Shown here in pieces: positions 15,916-24,496 of a DNA stretch of 64,000 nucleotides (its first letter is position 1; the number at the start of each line of letters is the position of its first letter). The DNA is taken from positions 117,351 to 181,350 of the forward strand of contig NZ_JAFMZK010000011.1 in the NCBI RefSeq assembly GCF_029105185.1. The letters are read 5' to 3'. Below the pieces are notes generated by a model. It was not told the origin of the DNA. It saw only the letters and a list, made by a program, of their open reading frames with translations, and ran no database searches. Position numbers and translations under genes: made by a program. Source of the DNA: Aliiroseovarius sp. Z3. Its GTDB lineage: Bacteria; Pseudomonadota; Alphaproteobacteria; Rhodobacterales; Rhodobacteraceae.

Positions 15916-16599
15916 CTACTTAATAAGGTTCTTCCTCAGCGCCGTCGCCACCAACTGATAATTCGTCTTGCAGCCGACCTTGCGTCGTGCGGAGGCCAGC
16001 CTTTCCTTGGCCGCCGATTCAGAAATCCCCAGATGCTCCGACGCCTCCTTGACGTTCTTGTCTTCTGACAGGCATTGCAACACGGCGATCTCTCCTTTCG
16101 ACAGCCCGCGCCCATCTTCAAGCGACTCGAAGAACTCGGTTGCCAGCCCGGACAGGAACAACATCTCTTGCGGCAGCAACTCCCGGTCGGGGCGCGACAC
16201 ACTGAGCAGCGATCTGTTGGCGCCGGTTTTTCGGCTGAAGGCCGCCCCATAAACCAGACCATGTTTCTTTGCGGAATTCATGAACCGGCGCAGGTCGGGG
16301 ATGGGCACCTCGGACCACTGCTTGTCACCAGTGGAGAAGAGCGACCAAACCAGAACAGGGTCAAAGGCATAGTAACGCCGCTTTTCATATTCTTCCTGCC
16401 AGGCCGGTGGGTAGGTGCTTTCAAAATACTCGTAGCCGCGCACATTCACGTTCACGAGGATGCTGTATCCGGAGATCGCGATCTCTTGGATATCAGCCCG
16501 GTAAGGCGCAAAGGCCTTGGCGACAGCATTCGTTGTCTCAAGCGCGTCGGGGTTTTGCTGAATACCCTTTTCGTAAATCTCCAAAACCGATTCCTCCAC
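15916..16599 (-). CDS. LuxR-family acyl-homoserine-lactone receptor/regulator
   Basis: 227 residues. The N-terminal autoinducer domain keeps the TraR-type ligand residues at matching spacing: W67, Y71, D80, P81 and W95 (equivalents of W57, Y61, D70, P71, W85), with G118 near the position of G113. The C-terminal helix-turn-helix is complete (about residues 165-225, GISESAAKERLASARRKVG). Upon binding its signal it should dimerise and bind lux-box DNA. It is divergent from the synthase gene, and a palindrome at 16614-16632 lies 15 bp before its start. Confidence 0.93.
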   Translation of the reverse strand: MEESVLEIYEKGIQQNPDALETTNAVAKAFAPYRADIQEIAISGYSILVNVNVRGYEYFESTYPPAWQEEYEKRRYYAFDPVLVWSLFSTGDKQWSEVPIPDLRRFMNSAKKHGLVYGAAFSRKTGANRSLLSVSRPDRELLPQEMLFLSGLATEFFESLEDGRGLSKGEIAVLQCLSEDKNVKEASEHLGISESAAKERLASARRKVGCKTNYQLVATALRKNLIK

Positions 16600-16613
16600 T
16601 CACCACTTACCGA

Positions 16614-16632
16614 ACCTGACCTCAAGTCAGGT
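16614..16632. promoter_or_regulatory. lux-box-like palindrome
   Basis: ACCTGAC-ctcaa-GTCAGGT: perfect 7-bp arms, 5-bp centre, beginning ACCTG and ending CAGGT like known lux boxes. It is 15 bp upstream of luxR and about 135 bp upstream of luxI. A half site, CAGGTCAG, occurs near 16678. It is the likely binding site of the LuxR protein; which gene it controls cannot be read from the sequence. Confidence 0.65.
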
Positions 16633-16766
16633 CTGCTCCGACCATGGGTCTGACCAAACCTTGGGTTTCTGGCCCCAGGTCAGTTTCTATCAAAGATTGA
16701 GCTATTTTCCTAGACCTGCCTTCCTGGGGTGTGGCTCATGGGATCAGCCGAATGCAGGAGCAGATC

Positions 16767-17453
16767 ATGATACACGCACAAACGGTATTGCCGGAAAACC
16801 CGTCAGAAGACACCCTCCGCTGCGTGGTCGCTCAGATGCCACAGGAACTGTTTGCCCCGCGCGCGGCCTTCTCCTCGGATATGCGCTTGATCGGCCAGTT
16901 CATGGATCTCAGGAAACGCGTGTTCGCCTTGGGCAAGGGTTGGAAGGTCTGGATCTCTGGGCAAACCGATCTGGATCAGTATGATCGACCCGATACGATC
17001 TATGTCGTTGCGCTCAAGCAGGCCACGGATACAGTTGTTGGCGGGGCGCGACTGATCCGCACGGACAATGTGGCCGGTGCGGCAGGTCATGCCATGTTCT
17101 CCTACATGATCCGCGACGCCTGCCGTGGCCTGCTAGATGGATTGCCATTTGATCTTTGTACGGATGTCCCGCCTGTCGATAGCGGCGTCTGGGAACTCAC
17201 ACGTCTTGTCACCGATGGCACGCCCGGCGCCGGGGCAGCAGTGTTGCGAGCGGCGAACGCGTATCTTGCAACGCAGACGGCCGAACATTGCCTGTTCCTC
17301 GGCCCGGTCGGGTTTCAGAAGATGGCGCGATCCATGGGATTTACACCCAGGACCATCGGTCCGATCTGTGGCAACAGGGATGGTCGTTTCCAGGCCTTTG
17401 CCTGCCCTGTCCTGTACGGTGATCACCACGAATCCCGTGGGAGCGGCACTTGA
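16767..17453 (+). CDS. LuxI-family acyl-homoserine-lactone synthase
   Basis: 228 residues from ATG 16767, six bases after an AGGAG; ATGs upstream lack such a site. The family residues R49, F53, W59, D70 and D73 fall at the same spacing as R24, F28, W34, D45, D48 of TraI/LuxI proteins, and GGARLIRT and WELTRL follow. It joins S-adenosylmethionine with an acyl-ACP to make the diffusible signal. The sequence is divergent from EsaI-type enzymes, so the acyl chain cannot be guessed. The next genes belong to a conjugation system, as with TraI on Ti plasmids. Confidence 0.92.
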   Translation: MIHAQTVLPENPSEDTLRCVVAQMPQELFAPRAAFSSDMRLIGQFMDLRKRVFALGKGWKVWISGQTDLDQYDRPDTIYVVALKQATDTVVGGARLIRTDNVAGAAGHAMFSYMIRDACRGLLDGLPFDLCTDVPPVDSGVWELTRLVTDGTPGAGAAVLRAANAYLATQTAEHCLFLGPVGFQKMARSMGFTPRTIGPICGNRDGRFQAFACPVLYGDHHESRGSGT

Positions 17454-17597
17454 CCATACCTCAGGTGCATACGCGATCTGAAGATCAAGGCCTGGCTGGC
17501 ACGGGCCATGACAATAGCGCTGGCATTGAAGCCCGCGCGCAGCTCGTTCGGGATCGGCCAGGCGTCATCGGCAAAACAAGCTGTCAGGCTCTGAACT

Positions 17598-17798
17598 ATG
17601 GGTGAGAAGCTTCTATTCGCACGGCCTGTCGCCGAAGCTGTGATGCAGGACGCGTCGGCACCCCAAGCTGTCTGGCGGGACTATCTTTGGAACTCGGGGC
17701 GGATCGTCCGCCTGTGGTTTGTGGATCCCGAGACCATTGATGATGCAGAGATCGAGATAAAGTGCCTGCAAGATGATGACACCGCAACCGATCAATAG
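17598..17798 (+). CDS. possible small acidic protein
   Basis: 66 residues, with an acidic C-terminus (DDAEIEIKCLQDDD). No ribosome site is evident before the ATG and I recognise no family. A competing minus-strand frame (17613-17807), beginning with a hydrophobic segment and overlapping the stop of the next gene, is about as plausible; only one can be real. Both are weak. Confidence 0.3.
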   Translation: MGEKLLFARPVAEAVMQDASAPQAVWRDYLWNSGRIVRLWFVDPETIDDAEIEIKCLQDDDTATDQ

Positions 17799-18370
17799 GC
17801 AAACCACGCCGAGTGTGCCATTACGCCTGCATGGTCGCCATGCTCGACCATCACCGCGCGATGGAAAGGCGCGAGGCGGCCCTCCGTATCAGGATACGGG
17901 ATTGTCTGGCCGTTCTCGCTCACAAAACCGACGGGCCATCGCGTTCTTGACCTGTAGACCTGGAACAGAACGCGACAATTGTCGTTCTGGAAATCGCAAG
18001 AGTGAATGGACCAGTCCCATTTTTGCGGCCCAGAGTCATCCCTGTACGATGCACCGCGAAACCACAACACGCGCGTGCGCCTGAGCCAGCCATAGTCCGG
18101 GCTGGAGATATCGACCTCCCGTTCCCCGCCCGGTCCGCCAAGTTGGACCGGCATGGCGGCATAGGTGCAGATCCCAAAGGGCGGGCGTACCGGCCAAGGC
18201 GTGATTCGACGGATCATCTCGGCATAGGCCGCAGAGCAGACCGCGCCTGGTGGAAACCCTCCCGCCATACAGAGCATGATCGCACAATCCATGTCATAGG
18301 CGCGCGTGGCTTTGACAAAGATAGGCAATGTCAGGATGGACAGGATCAGGCGGAGGACGAGAATACGCAT
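17792..18370 (-). CDS. exported cysteine-containing protein, TrbM/KikA-like
   Basis: 192 residues from ATG 18368-18370 behind a GGGAG site. A signal peptide of about 24 residues ends near K-A-T-R-A. The mature start, DCAIMLCMAGGFPPG-x-VC...Y...I, resembles the C-x(4)-CLAG start of TrbM/KikA proteins found with conjugation systems; the rest (HSCDFQNDNC) has more cysteine pairs and is not clearly matched. It lies beside the VirB operon on the opposite strand. A periplasmic role in mating-pair formation is inferred. Confidence 0.55.
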   Translation of the reverse strand: MRILVLRLILSILTLPIFVKATRAYDMDCAIMLCMAGGFPPGAVCSAAYAEMIRRITPWPVRPPFGICTYAAMPVQLGGPGGEREVDISSPDYGWLRRTRVLWFRGASYRDDSGPQKWDWSIHSCDFQNDNCRVLFQVYRSRTRWPVGFVSENGQTIPYPDTEGRLAPFHRAVMVEHGDHAGVMAHSAWFAY

Positions 18371-18517
18371 CTGTTTCTCCCAAGAGTTTGCTGGAACTGG
18401 TTGGAAACGAGCCCAATCTAACAGCGATTTAGCAAGCACTCCACATTTTTCTATTTTCTACGTTTTATATATATTGACTCTATCTATGCTTTTCGTGATG
18501 TTTGCATCATGTAAGAA

Positions 18518-18538
18518 GGTCTCTCAAAAGGAGAGACC
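18518..18538 (+). promoter_or_regulatory. RNA hairpin covering the ribosome site of the first virB-operon gene
   Basis: GGTCTCTC (18518-18525) pairs perfectly with GAGAGACC (18531-18538) across a 5-base loop. The downstream arm includes the GGAG ribosome site and ends directly at the ATG (18539). When folded, translation of the first gene should be blocked. The AT-rich region upstream (18445-18500) includes TTGACT (18474-18479), a possible -35 without a clear -10. Confidence 0.6.
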
Positions 18539-18871
18539 ATGCCGATCGCGAGACACCTGAGTCTGATCACACTGGATGGTGTGAAGGACCTCATTCAGAG
18601 GAAGGTGGACTTCACCTGTCGGTATGAGCTCGTAGGGGGCACAGGTGATGGCAAGCCGCTATACCAGTGCATCTATAGCGTCGGAGATGAGGAACTCATC
18701 CTGGTCGCTGCCAAGGTTCAGAAACACGGACCCAAGGTGCGTCACTTCGCGCTCTGGCCGGGGCTCGTCAATCACCACACCAATTTTGGTGACGGCCGCC
18801 CTGTCACTCTCGATCTCGATATCCGCAACGCCGAAGGCGGCGATGGCGGACCTGATGGTGATCGGGACTGA
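18539..18871 (+). CDS. hypothetical protein at the head of the virB operon
   Basis: 110 residues, start fixed by AAAGGAGAGACC immediately before the ATG. No signal peptide or membrane segment. The N-terminal part (SLITLDGVKDLIQRKVDFTCRYELVGG) looks like a compact cytosolic fold; the last ~20 residues are Gly/Asp-rich and overlap the next gene. I do not recognise it. Its place before VirB1 and the hairpin over its ribosome site suggest a regulatory or accessory role in transfer. Confidence 0.55.
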   Translation: MPIARHLSLITLDGVKDLIQRKVDFTCRYELVGGTGDGKPLYQCIYSVGDEELILVAAKVQKHGPKVRHFALWPGLVNHHTNFGDGRPVTLDLDIRNAEGGDGGPDGDRD

Positions 18872-19457
18872 GGGCAGCGTCAGAACCTCCAACTGGACAT
18901 TCCACGACCGACATCGGGATGATCCTCAGGCGGCATCCCTTGAAATACCCGTCCGGGCTGATCGCGCGGGCATACTCACCGCGATCCGCACCACGTCCGA
19001 CCGACACACCGGGAACCGCGCCCTGACGGCGGTCGGGCTGACGCCCGCCGCGTGGCACATCCTGTTCCGGGCCATGATCGAGGCGGAAAGTGCCTATGAT
19101 CCGACCGCAACGAGCCCCAAGGGCGCCTACGGTCTCGGGCAACTCATGTCGGCGACAGCGCGTGCCCTCGGCGTTGATCGCAACGATCCGGCACAAAACC
19201 TCGAGGGCGCCGCGCGCTACCTCCTGGCACAATTATCGACCTTCCGGGACATCGATCTCGCGCTGGCTGCCTACAATACCGGCCCTGATCGGGTCCGCGA
19301 ATACAACGGCGTGCCACCCTTCGCCGAGACCCGTGACTATATCGCCCGCATCCACAACATCCGCCGCCGACTTTCCGGGCAACCCACCCTTCAGCCCATC
19401 ATCCGTCTCTCCACCAGGGCCGAGACGCGCGTCCCGGTCGTGATCGACCTCAACTAG
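18843..19457 (+). CDS. virB1: VirB1-like lytic transglycosylase
   Basis: About 204 residues from ATG 18843 (ATG 18855 is also possible). The transglycosylase domain has the catalytic glutamate in A-E-S-A-Y-D-P (E82), then KGAYGLGQLM, and AYNTGPDRVREY further on. No signal peptide is visible at either start, odd for an enzyme that must reach the periplasm; an alternative start or another export route may apply. It opens the wall for the secretion channel. The next gene is the pilin. Confidence 0.88.
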   Translation: MADLMVIGTEGSVRTSNWTFHDRHRDDPQAASLEIPVRADRAGILTAIRTTSDRHTGNRALTAVGLTPAAWHILFRAMIEAESAYDPTATSPKGAYGLGQLMSATARALGVDRNDPAQNLEGAARYLLAQLSTFRDIDLALAAYNTGPDRVREYNGVPPFAETRDYIARIHNIRRRLSGQPTLQPIIRLSTRAETRVPVVIDLN

Positions 19458-19476
19458 AGCCAGAGGACTTCCGCGC

Positions 19477-19758
19477 ATGAGATTTCCCCGCCTCCGACAT
19501 CTGTCATCCATCATCTCGATGCTGACAATCGCCTCGTCGCCTGCCCTCGCCCAGGACCTTTCGCCGATCCAGAACATGCTGGAGACCGTCGAGGCCGCAC
19601 TTACGGGACCGATCGGGATTGCCGTCGCGACCCTCGCCGTCATTGGCACCGGCTTCATGTGCATGATGGGGCGGTTGAACTGGGGCTGGTTCGCCTCGGT
19701 CATCATCGGGATCGTGCTGATCTTCTCGGCCGGCACCATCGTTGATGGATTCACCTGA
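19477..19758 (+). CDS. virB2: VirB2/TrbC-type pilin
   Basis: 93 residues. A long signal sequence ends at ALAQD (about residue 26). The mature peptide of ~67 residues has two hydrophobic helices (GPIGIAVATLAVIGTGFMCMMG and SVIIGIVLIFSAGTIV), the standard VirB2/TrbC pilin shape. It forms the conjugative pilus. It lies 19 bp after VirB1 and before VirB3, in the canonical order. Confidence 0.9.
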   Translation: MRFPRLRHLSSIISMLTIASSPALAQDLSPIQNMLETVEAALTGPIGIAVATLAVIGTGFMCMMGRLNWGWFASVIIGIVLIFSAGTIVDGFT

Positions 19759-19800
19759 TGTTTGTCTCACCTTTCTGGCTCCAATCGGTGGGATAGGCTG

Positions 19801-20079
19801 ATGGCAGAACGATCCCCTTTGTTTTTGGGTCTTGCGAGGCCACCCAAATATCTCGGCCTCCCTGTTGGCTATCTTGTTATGCTGGCCATGGGGGTCGTTC
19901 TGCCCTTCATCTGGACCAAGTCGCTGGTTTTCTTGTCTGTAGGCATTGTCGCCTATCCGGTGCTCTGGGTTGTCGCCGACAAGGAGCCGCATTTCTTCGA
20001 GGTGCTGCGGGTCTCCTACGGCTCCGTTCGCGCGACGAAGAACCGGGCCCTGCACGGGGGCGACAGCTATGGCGCTTGA
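19801..20079 (+). CDS. virB3: VirB3 inner-membrane component
   Basis: 92 residues from ATG 19801; a TTG at 19762 would add 13 unlikely residues. The sequence (PLFLGLARPPKYLGLPVGYLV) is typical of VirB3, with two membrane helices and the ending common to family members next to VirB4. It works with VirB4 in pilus assembly. The gene overlaps virB4 by 11 bp. Confidence 0.92.
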   Translation: MAERSPLFLGLARPPKYLGLPVGYLVMLAMGVVLPFIWTKSLVFLSVGIVAYPVLWVVADKEPHFFEVLRVSYGSVRATKNRALHGGDSYGA

Positions 20080-22444
20080 TGGCACCCGGCAGAACACCCC
20101 TGCCCTCCTTGCCGCGGACGGCCGCGCGTTCTCGCGCGAAAGCACCCATGCCGAGCACCTGCCCTATTTCGCAGTGGCGGCGCCGGATGCCCTGATCACC
20201 CGCGAAGGCGATCTGATGGCGACGCTGCGCCTTGACGGTCTGAACCCGATGACGACACCGGACGGCGAGCTCGACGCCCTACGCCGCGCCGTCGCCGCGA
20301 TCGTCGCGCAGACCGGCGATCTCTTCGGCTTCTATGTCCATCGCATTTCCGTGCCGCAGGACCTGCGCCTGCGCCCCATCGAAGGGGACGGGTTTGCCGC
20401 CGAGATCGACCGACGCTGGCAGCACCACATCGCCGGCCTGCAGCCGAAGAAGAAGCAGCTCTACCTGACGATCCTGCGGCGGCCCGAGCTTTCAGCACGG
20501 CTTCCCATCCTCAGGAGCTTTGCCACCCGGGCCTGGGTGAAGGATCGCGCCGCGCGGCTCCAGGAACTGAACGAGGTCACGGGCTTTTTCGAAGTCGCGC
20601 TCGCCGCCGCCCGGCCGGTGCGCCTCACCACCGAGGGCGGCGAATGGCTCGGCGTCCTGAACACATTGAACTCGGGCCGCTTTGCGCCCATTGCCATCGG
20701 CCGGAGTGCCCTGCCACTCGCCCATTCGCTCTCCGATATCCGCGCCACCTTCGAAGGCGACACCATCATCGTCACCGATGAGGTGACGGGCGAGTGCCGC
20801 TATGGCGCGGGGTTCAGCATCAAATCCTATCCCGCGCTGACCGATGTCACGCTGCTCGACGGGCTCGACCTACCGCTCGACATCGTGCTGACCAATTCCT
20901 TCACACCGATCCCGACCAATATCATGGCCGAACGCATCCAGCGGATCATCCGGCAGATGCACGCCTCGGACGACGCGGCCGTGTCGCTCCGGGAGCAGCT
21001 GGCCATCGCCGCCGACGATCAGGAGGCCGGGCGGATCGCCTTCGGCAATCATCACCTTTCCATCGCGGTCTATGCCGAGAGCCGCGAGATGCTCGAGCGC
21101 GCCGCCGCGCAGATCAAACGGGCGGGCCAGGAGATCATGGCGGTGATCGTACGCGAGAAGATGGCGCTCAAGGCCACGTATTTCGCGCAGCATCCGGGGA
21201 ACTTCGGATACCGGGCGCGGCGCACGCCGATCTCGTCGGTGAATTTTGCCGACTTTGCCGCTCTCCATGGATCGGTCGAGGGACGTTCCGGTCGGGACAG
21301 CCCCTGGGGCGCGCCGATCACGGTGCTGCCGAGCGTTGGAACTTCCGGCTACCGCTTCAACTTCCACGAGGCTGGCGACGCGGCCAAAGAACCGACCGTC
21401 GGGCACAGCCTCGTTCTCGGTCGCACCGGGACCGGCAAGACGCTGACGACGGCCTTCCTCGCCGCGCAATCGCAACGGGTCGGCACACGACTTTTCTTCT
21501 TCGACAAGGACCGCGGTCTCGAAATGGCGGTGCGGGCGCTTGGCGGCACCTATCACGAGGTGCGCGCGGGCGTTCCGACCGGGCTCAACCCGCTTGCCTC
21601 CGAGGTCGACGAACGCGGGCGAGCCTGGCTCTCGGACTGGCTCGGCACGCTTCTCTCCACCCATGGGGCGCTCTCGGGCGAACAGTCCCGCCATATCCAG
21701 AGCGCGGTGCGCCAGAACGCCGAGGCTGGAACCTCGCTGCAATCCTTCGAGAGCTTCGAGACCCTGTTCCGCTCCCTCGACGATGGCGGCGAGCTCCAGG
21801 CCCGTGTCGCGGAATGGGCACCGGGCGGGCGCTACGGATGGGTCTTCGCCGCCACGAGAGCTGAACCGGCGCTCGCGCTCGACGGCGACATCGTCGGCTT
21901 CGACATGACCGAGATCCTCGACATGGCCACCGAGCGCATGGCGGTGCTCTCCTACATCTTCCGCCAGATCGAGCGCGTGGTCGAAGATCGCCGCCCCACG
22001 ATCATCGTGCTCGATGAAGCCTGGAAGCTGCTCGACGATCCCTATTTCGGGGCGCGGCTCGAAAACTGGCTGGTGACGCTGCGCAAGATGAACTGCGTCG
22101 TCGTCATGATGACGCAATACCCGAGCCAGCTCTGCGACACCCGGGTCGGCAAGACCATCGTCGAGACGGTGCCCACGCAAATTCTCTTTCCCAACGACCG
22201 GGCCACGCCGAAGGATTACGAATTCCTGCGCGTCTCGGAGAAGGAAGCCGTCCTTCTCACCGAATCCACCGCCGGTCAGCGGATCGCTCTCGCCCGCTCC
22301 GCCGGCGAAAGCCTTTTCGTCGATGCCGATCTCTCCGCCCTCGGGGATTTGCTCCCGATCCTCGGCGGCGGCCGCACCGGCGAGGCGCAGGTCGGCGCCG
22401 ACTGGCGAGCAAACCCCGAGTTCTGGAGACACGCATGCGCCTGA
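20069..22444 (+). CDS. virB4: VirB4 ATPase
   Basis: 791 residues from ATG 20069, which overlaps the end of virB3. The N-terminal CagE/TrbE/VirB domain is followed by the ATPase: Walker A GRTGTGKT at 451-458 and Walker B IIVLDEAW with D649/E650, and a later ...MTQYPSQ... motif. It powers pilus assembly and substrate transfer at the cytoplasmic side of the inner membrane. Length and motifs are normal. Confidence 0.97.
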   Translation: MALDGTRQNTPALLAADGRAFSRESTHAEHLPYFAVAAPDALITREGDLMATLRLDGLNPMTTPDGELDALRRAVAAIVAQTGDLFGFYVHRISVPQDLRLRPIEGDGFAAEIDRRWQHHIAGLQPKKKQLYLTILRRPELSARLPILRSFATRAWVKDRAARLQELNEVTGFFEVALAAARPVRLTTEGGEWLGVLNTLNSGRFAPIAIGRSALPLAHSLSDIRATFEGDTIIVTDEVTGECRYGAGFSIKSYPALTDVTLLDGLDLPLDIVLTNSFTPIPTNIMAERIQRIIRQMHASDDAAVSLREQLAIAADDQEAGRIAFGNHHLSIAVYAESREMLERAAAQIKRAGQEIMAVIVREKMALKATYFAQHPGNFGYRARRTPISSVNFADFAALHGSVEGRSGRDSPWGAPITVLPSVGTSGYRFNFHEAGDAAKEPTVGHSLVLGRTGTGKTLTTAFLAAQSQRVGTRLFFFDKDRGLEMAVRALGGTYHEVRAGVPTGLNPLASEVDERGRAWLSDWLGTLLSTHGALSGEQSRHIQSAVRQNAEAGTSLQSFESFETLFRSLDDGGELQARVAEWAPGGRYGWVFAATRAEPALALDGDIVGFDMTEILDMATERMAVLSYIFRQIERVVEDRRPTIIVLDEAWKLLDDPYFGARLENWLVTLRKMNCVVVMMTQYPSQLCDTRVGKTIVETVPTQILFPNDRATPKDYEFLRVSEKEAVLLTESTAGQRIALARSAGESLFVDADLSALGDLLPILGGGRTGEAQVGADWRANPEFWRHACA

Positions 22445-22629
22445 TCCCCTTGATCCTCATCGCCCTCGGTCTTTCCGGCTGCGCCCGCTACACCGACAAG
22501 ACCTCCCCCTGTTTCGGGCAGAACGGCGCGCCGGTCGTGTCGCGCAACGCGGTCTCGCCGTTCAGTTTCTCCTCCAAATCAGAGGTTCTCGCCAAGGACT
22601 GCCTCTTCGTGCCGGTGATGCAAGAGTGA
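22435..22629 (+). CDS. VirB7-like lipoprotein
   Basis: 64 residues. Signal peptide with lipobox L-S-G-C (cysteine 16), and two further cysteines in the mature part. It overlaps virB4 by 10 bp and the next gene by TGATG. A small lipoprotein in a VirB operon is expected to be the VirB7 partner of VirB9 at the outer membrane, but its place between virB4 and virB5 is unusual and sequence similarity to VirB7 is too short to test. Confidence 0.65.
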   Translation: MRLIPLILIALGLSGCARYTDKTSPCFGQNGAPVVSRNAVSPFSFSSKSEVLAKDCLFVPVMQE

Positions 22630-23735
22630 TGCGGCGCTGGCTCATAATATCCGCCGCGCTCTGCGGCCTCGGGCCGCCCGCAATCGCGCAGGGCGTGCCG
22701 ACCCAGGACAATATGCGCGTAGGCCAACTCGTCACGCTCCTCGGATCCCTGGGCGAGGATCTGGGCGTGCAACGCGAGACACTTTCGACAGGCGACGAGC
22801 TCGCCCGGATCCAGGCGGAGCAGCTTCGCGTCCTCGAAGATATGACCGCCGCTATCACGGGACCTGGCTTCGACATCGCGTCGATTGAGAGCCATGCCAG
22901 CTTCCCGGCCTCAGGGATCTATCCGCCCGTGGATGCGAGCCCCATGGACAGCCGTCTCTTCGGCGAGGGCCGCGAGACCATCGAGATGATGATCGTCCGG
23001 GTCGCGGGCGAGTATGCCGGTGCGCCGGGGGTCGCGCGGGCAGGACTTTCCCCGACCCAGTGGCGCTGCCTCTTCCAGGCGCTCATCAAGCAGGAAAGCC
23101 GCTTCAGCATCACCGCCCAGAGCCCCGTTGGGGCCTATGGTCTGACCCAGCTGATGCCCGGCACCGCGTCGGACATGGGCGTCGACCGCTACGATGTCAT
23201 GGACAATCTCCGGGGCGGCGCCCGCTACATCACCACGCAGTTGGGTACCTTCGGCAATGTCCCCCACGCGCTCGCGGCCTATAACGCGGGGCCCGGCCGG
23301 GTGACGGAATATGGCGGCGTGCCGCCCTTCCCGGAGACCCAAGGTTACGTGCGCAACATCTCGCGGTTCATGGGCGAATACCTCGCCGTGGTCGGCGGGG
23401 CGGACGCACTCGGCACGCTGACACCGGCCGACATGGCGCTGGCCGAATACTCGAACATCTCGGTTGCGAGCCTCTACTACGCGGCCGATGCCCATGCCAC
23501 CACCGGGCAGGTCGTGAACCGCCTGGCCGCGATCATCCGGCAGATCGACGAACAGCCGAACGTCAAGGCGGCGATCGAACTCAACACCTACGCGCGGGTC
23601 GAGATCGCCCGCATCCTCTCCCTCCGTGTCCGGCTGATGGCCGCCAACCAGACCCGCGAGGCGGCCCATGCCCAGCACCTCGCGGTCGACCGGATCGATG
23701 AGAGGGAATTCATGGCCATGGAGGTGCCCGAATGA
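22629..23735 (+). CDS. VirB5-like protein with an inserted lytic transglycosylase domain
   Basis: 368 residues from ATG 22629. After a signal peptide (ending AIAQG) the first ~60 mature residues (GVPTQDN...QLVTLLGSLGEDLGVQ) parallel the start of the VirB5 encoded next (GVPTFDG...QLVLQIEHMAEDLNVQ). The last ~60 residues (VKAAIELNTYARVEIARIL...EFMAMEVPE) parallel that protein's end (LKAAVDLNTRVTAELGIIL...KFREMEVEE). Between them lies a complete transglycosylase domain: KQESRF, GAYGLTQLMPGTA, AYNAGPGRVTEY. Wall opening and pilus-tip functions thus appear in one chain. It overlaps virB5 by 4 bp. Confidence 0.85.
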   Translation: MRRWLIISAALCGLGPPAIAQGVPTQDNMRVGQLVTLLGSLGEDLGVQRETLSTGDELARIQAEQLRVLEDMTAAITGPGFDIASIESHASFPASGIYPPVDASPMDSRLFGEGRETIEMMIVRVAGEYAGAPGVARAGLSPTQWRCLFQALIKQESRFSITAQSPVGAYGLTQLMPGTASDMGVDRYDVMDNLRGGARYITTQLGTFGNVPHALAAYNAGPGRVTEYGGVPPFPETQGYVRNISRFMGEYLAVVGGADALGTLTPADMALAEYSNISVASLYYAADAHATTGQVVNRLAAIIRQIDEQPNVKAAIELNTYARVEIARILSLRVRLMAANQTREAAHAQHLAVDRIDEREFMAMEVPE

Positions 23736-24496
23736 AACGGCTCTTGCTCGGCGCGGCGACCGCGCTCCTTCTCACCACATCCCCAAGCCTGGCCCAGGGC
23801 GTGCCGACCTTCGACGGACAGCAACTGCGCCAGCTCGTCCTGCAAATCGAACACATGGCCGAGGACCTCAACGTCCAGCTCGAACAATTGGCAACCATGC
23901 GGCAAGAGCTGGAGACACAGCTTTCTCAGCTTCTGAACCTCGAGGCCCAGCTGCGTTCTCTCGTCGACGGCAATGCCCTTGGCGAGCTCTTTGCCACCAT
24001 CGAGGAGTTCGAGCGGCTCAAAGGCTCACTGACCGCCCCCATCGATACCCTGCAGGCTCTGGCGAGCGGCGACTTCCTGTCGGGGTTCAAGCCCGGCTCC
24101 GATCTCGCCGATGAGGTCGAGGCGGCGCTGACGGGAACCGGTCTGACGCAGGAGCGCCTCTCGACGCTCTCAAGCTCACCGGAACCGGCCGACAACCGGC
24201 TTGCCACGTCGGTCGGGGCCAGCGCGATGCTCTCTGTCGCCGCCCAGGAATCCCACGAAGAGGCCGGCGCCAGCCTCGACCGTCTGGAGATCATGGTTGG
24301 GCTCATCGACGACCAGGACGGGCTGAAGGCCGCGGTCGATCTCAACACGCGCGTCACAGCCGAGCTCGGCATCATCCTCACCCAGATCTGGCGTCTCGAA
24401 GCGGCCCAGGGCGTCAGCGCCGGCCAGCTCGGCGTGGTCGATGCCGCAACGCTCGCCGCCGAACGCAAGTTTCGCGAAATGGAGGTGGAAGAATGA
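23732..24496 (+). CDS. virB5: VirB5-type pilus-associated protein
   Basis: 254 residues. A signal peptide ends near SLAQG (residue 22). The mature protein is largely helical with a long coiled-coil run (about residues 30-110) and ends in EMEVEE. It matches the VirB5/TrbJ pattern: a minor pilin thought to sit at the pilus tip and contact recipient cells. Its N- and C-terminal segments resemble those flanking the transglycosylase domain in the preceding gene, so the two genes share ancestry. Confidence 0.85.
   Translation: MKRLLLGAATALLLTTSPSLAQGVPTFDGQQLRQLVLQIEHMAEDLNVQLEQLATMRQELETQLSQLLNLEAQLRSLVDGNALGELFATIEEFERLKGSLTAPIDTLQALASGDFLSGFKPGSDLADEVEAALTGTGLTQERLSTLSSSPEPADNRLATSVGASAMLSVAAQESHEEAGASLDRLEIMVGLIDDQDGLKAAVDLNTRVTAELGIILTQIWRLEAAQGVSAGQLGVVDAATLAAERKFREMEVEE

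Noticed and set aside
16675..16720. A second lux box directly upstream of luxI
   Set aside because: Only a half site (CAGGTCAG) is present; no inverted partner at the right distance.
18440..18500. sigma70 promoter for the virB operon
   Set aside because: TTGACT is present but no acceptable -10 at 16-18 bp; left as a possibility, not called.
20870..22432. 520-codon minus-strand frame across virB4
   Set aside because: Shadow frame; VirB4 motifs are complete on the plus strand.
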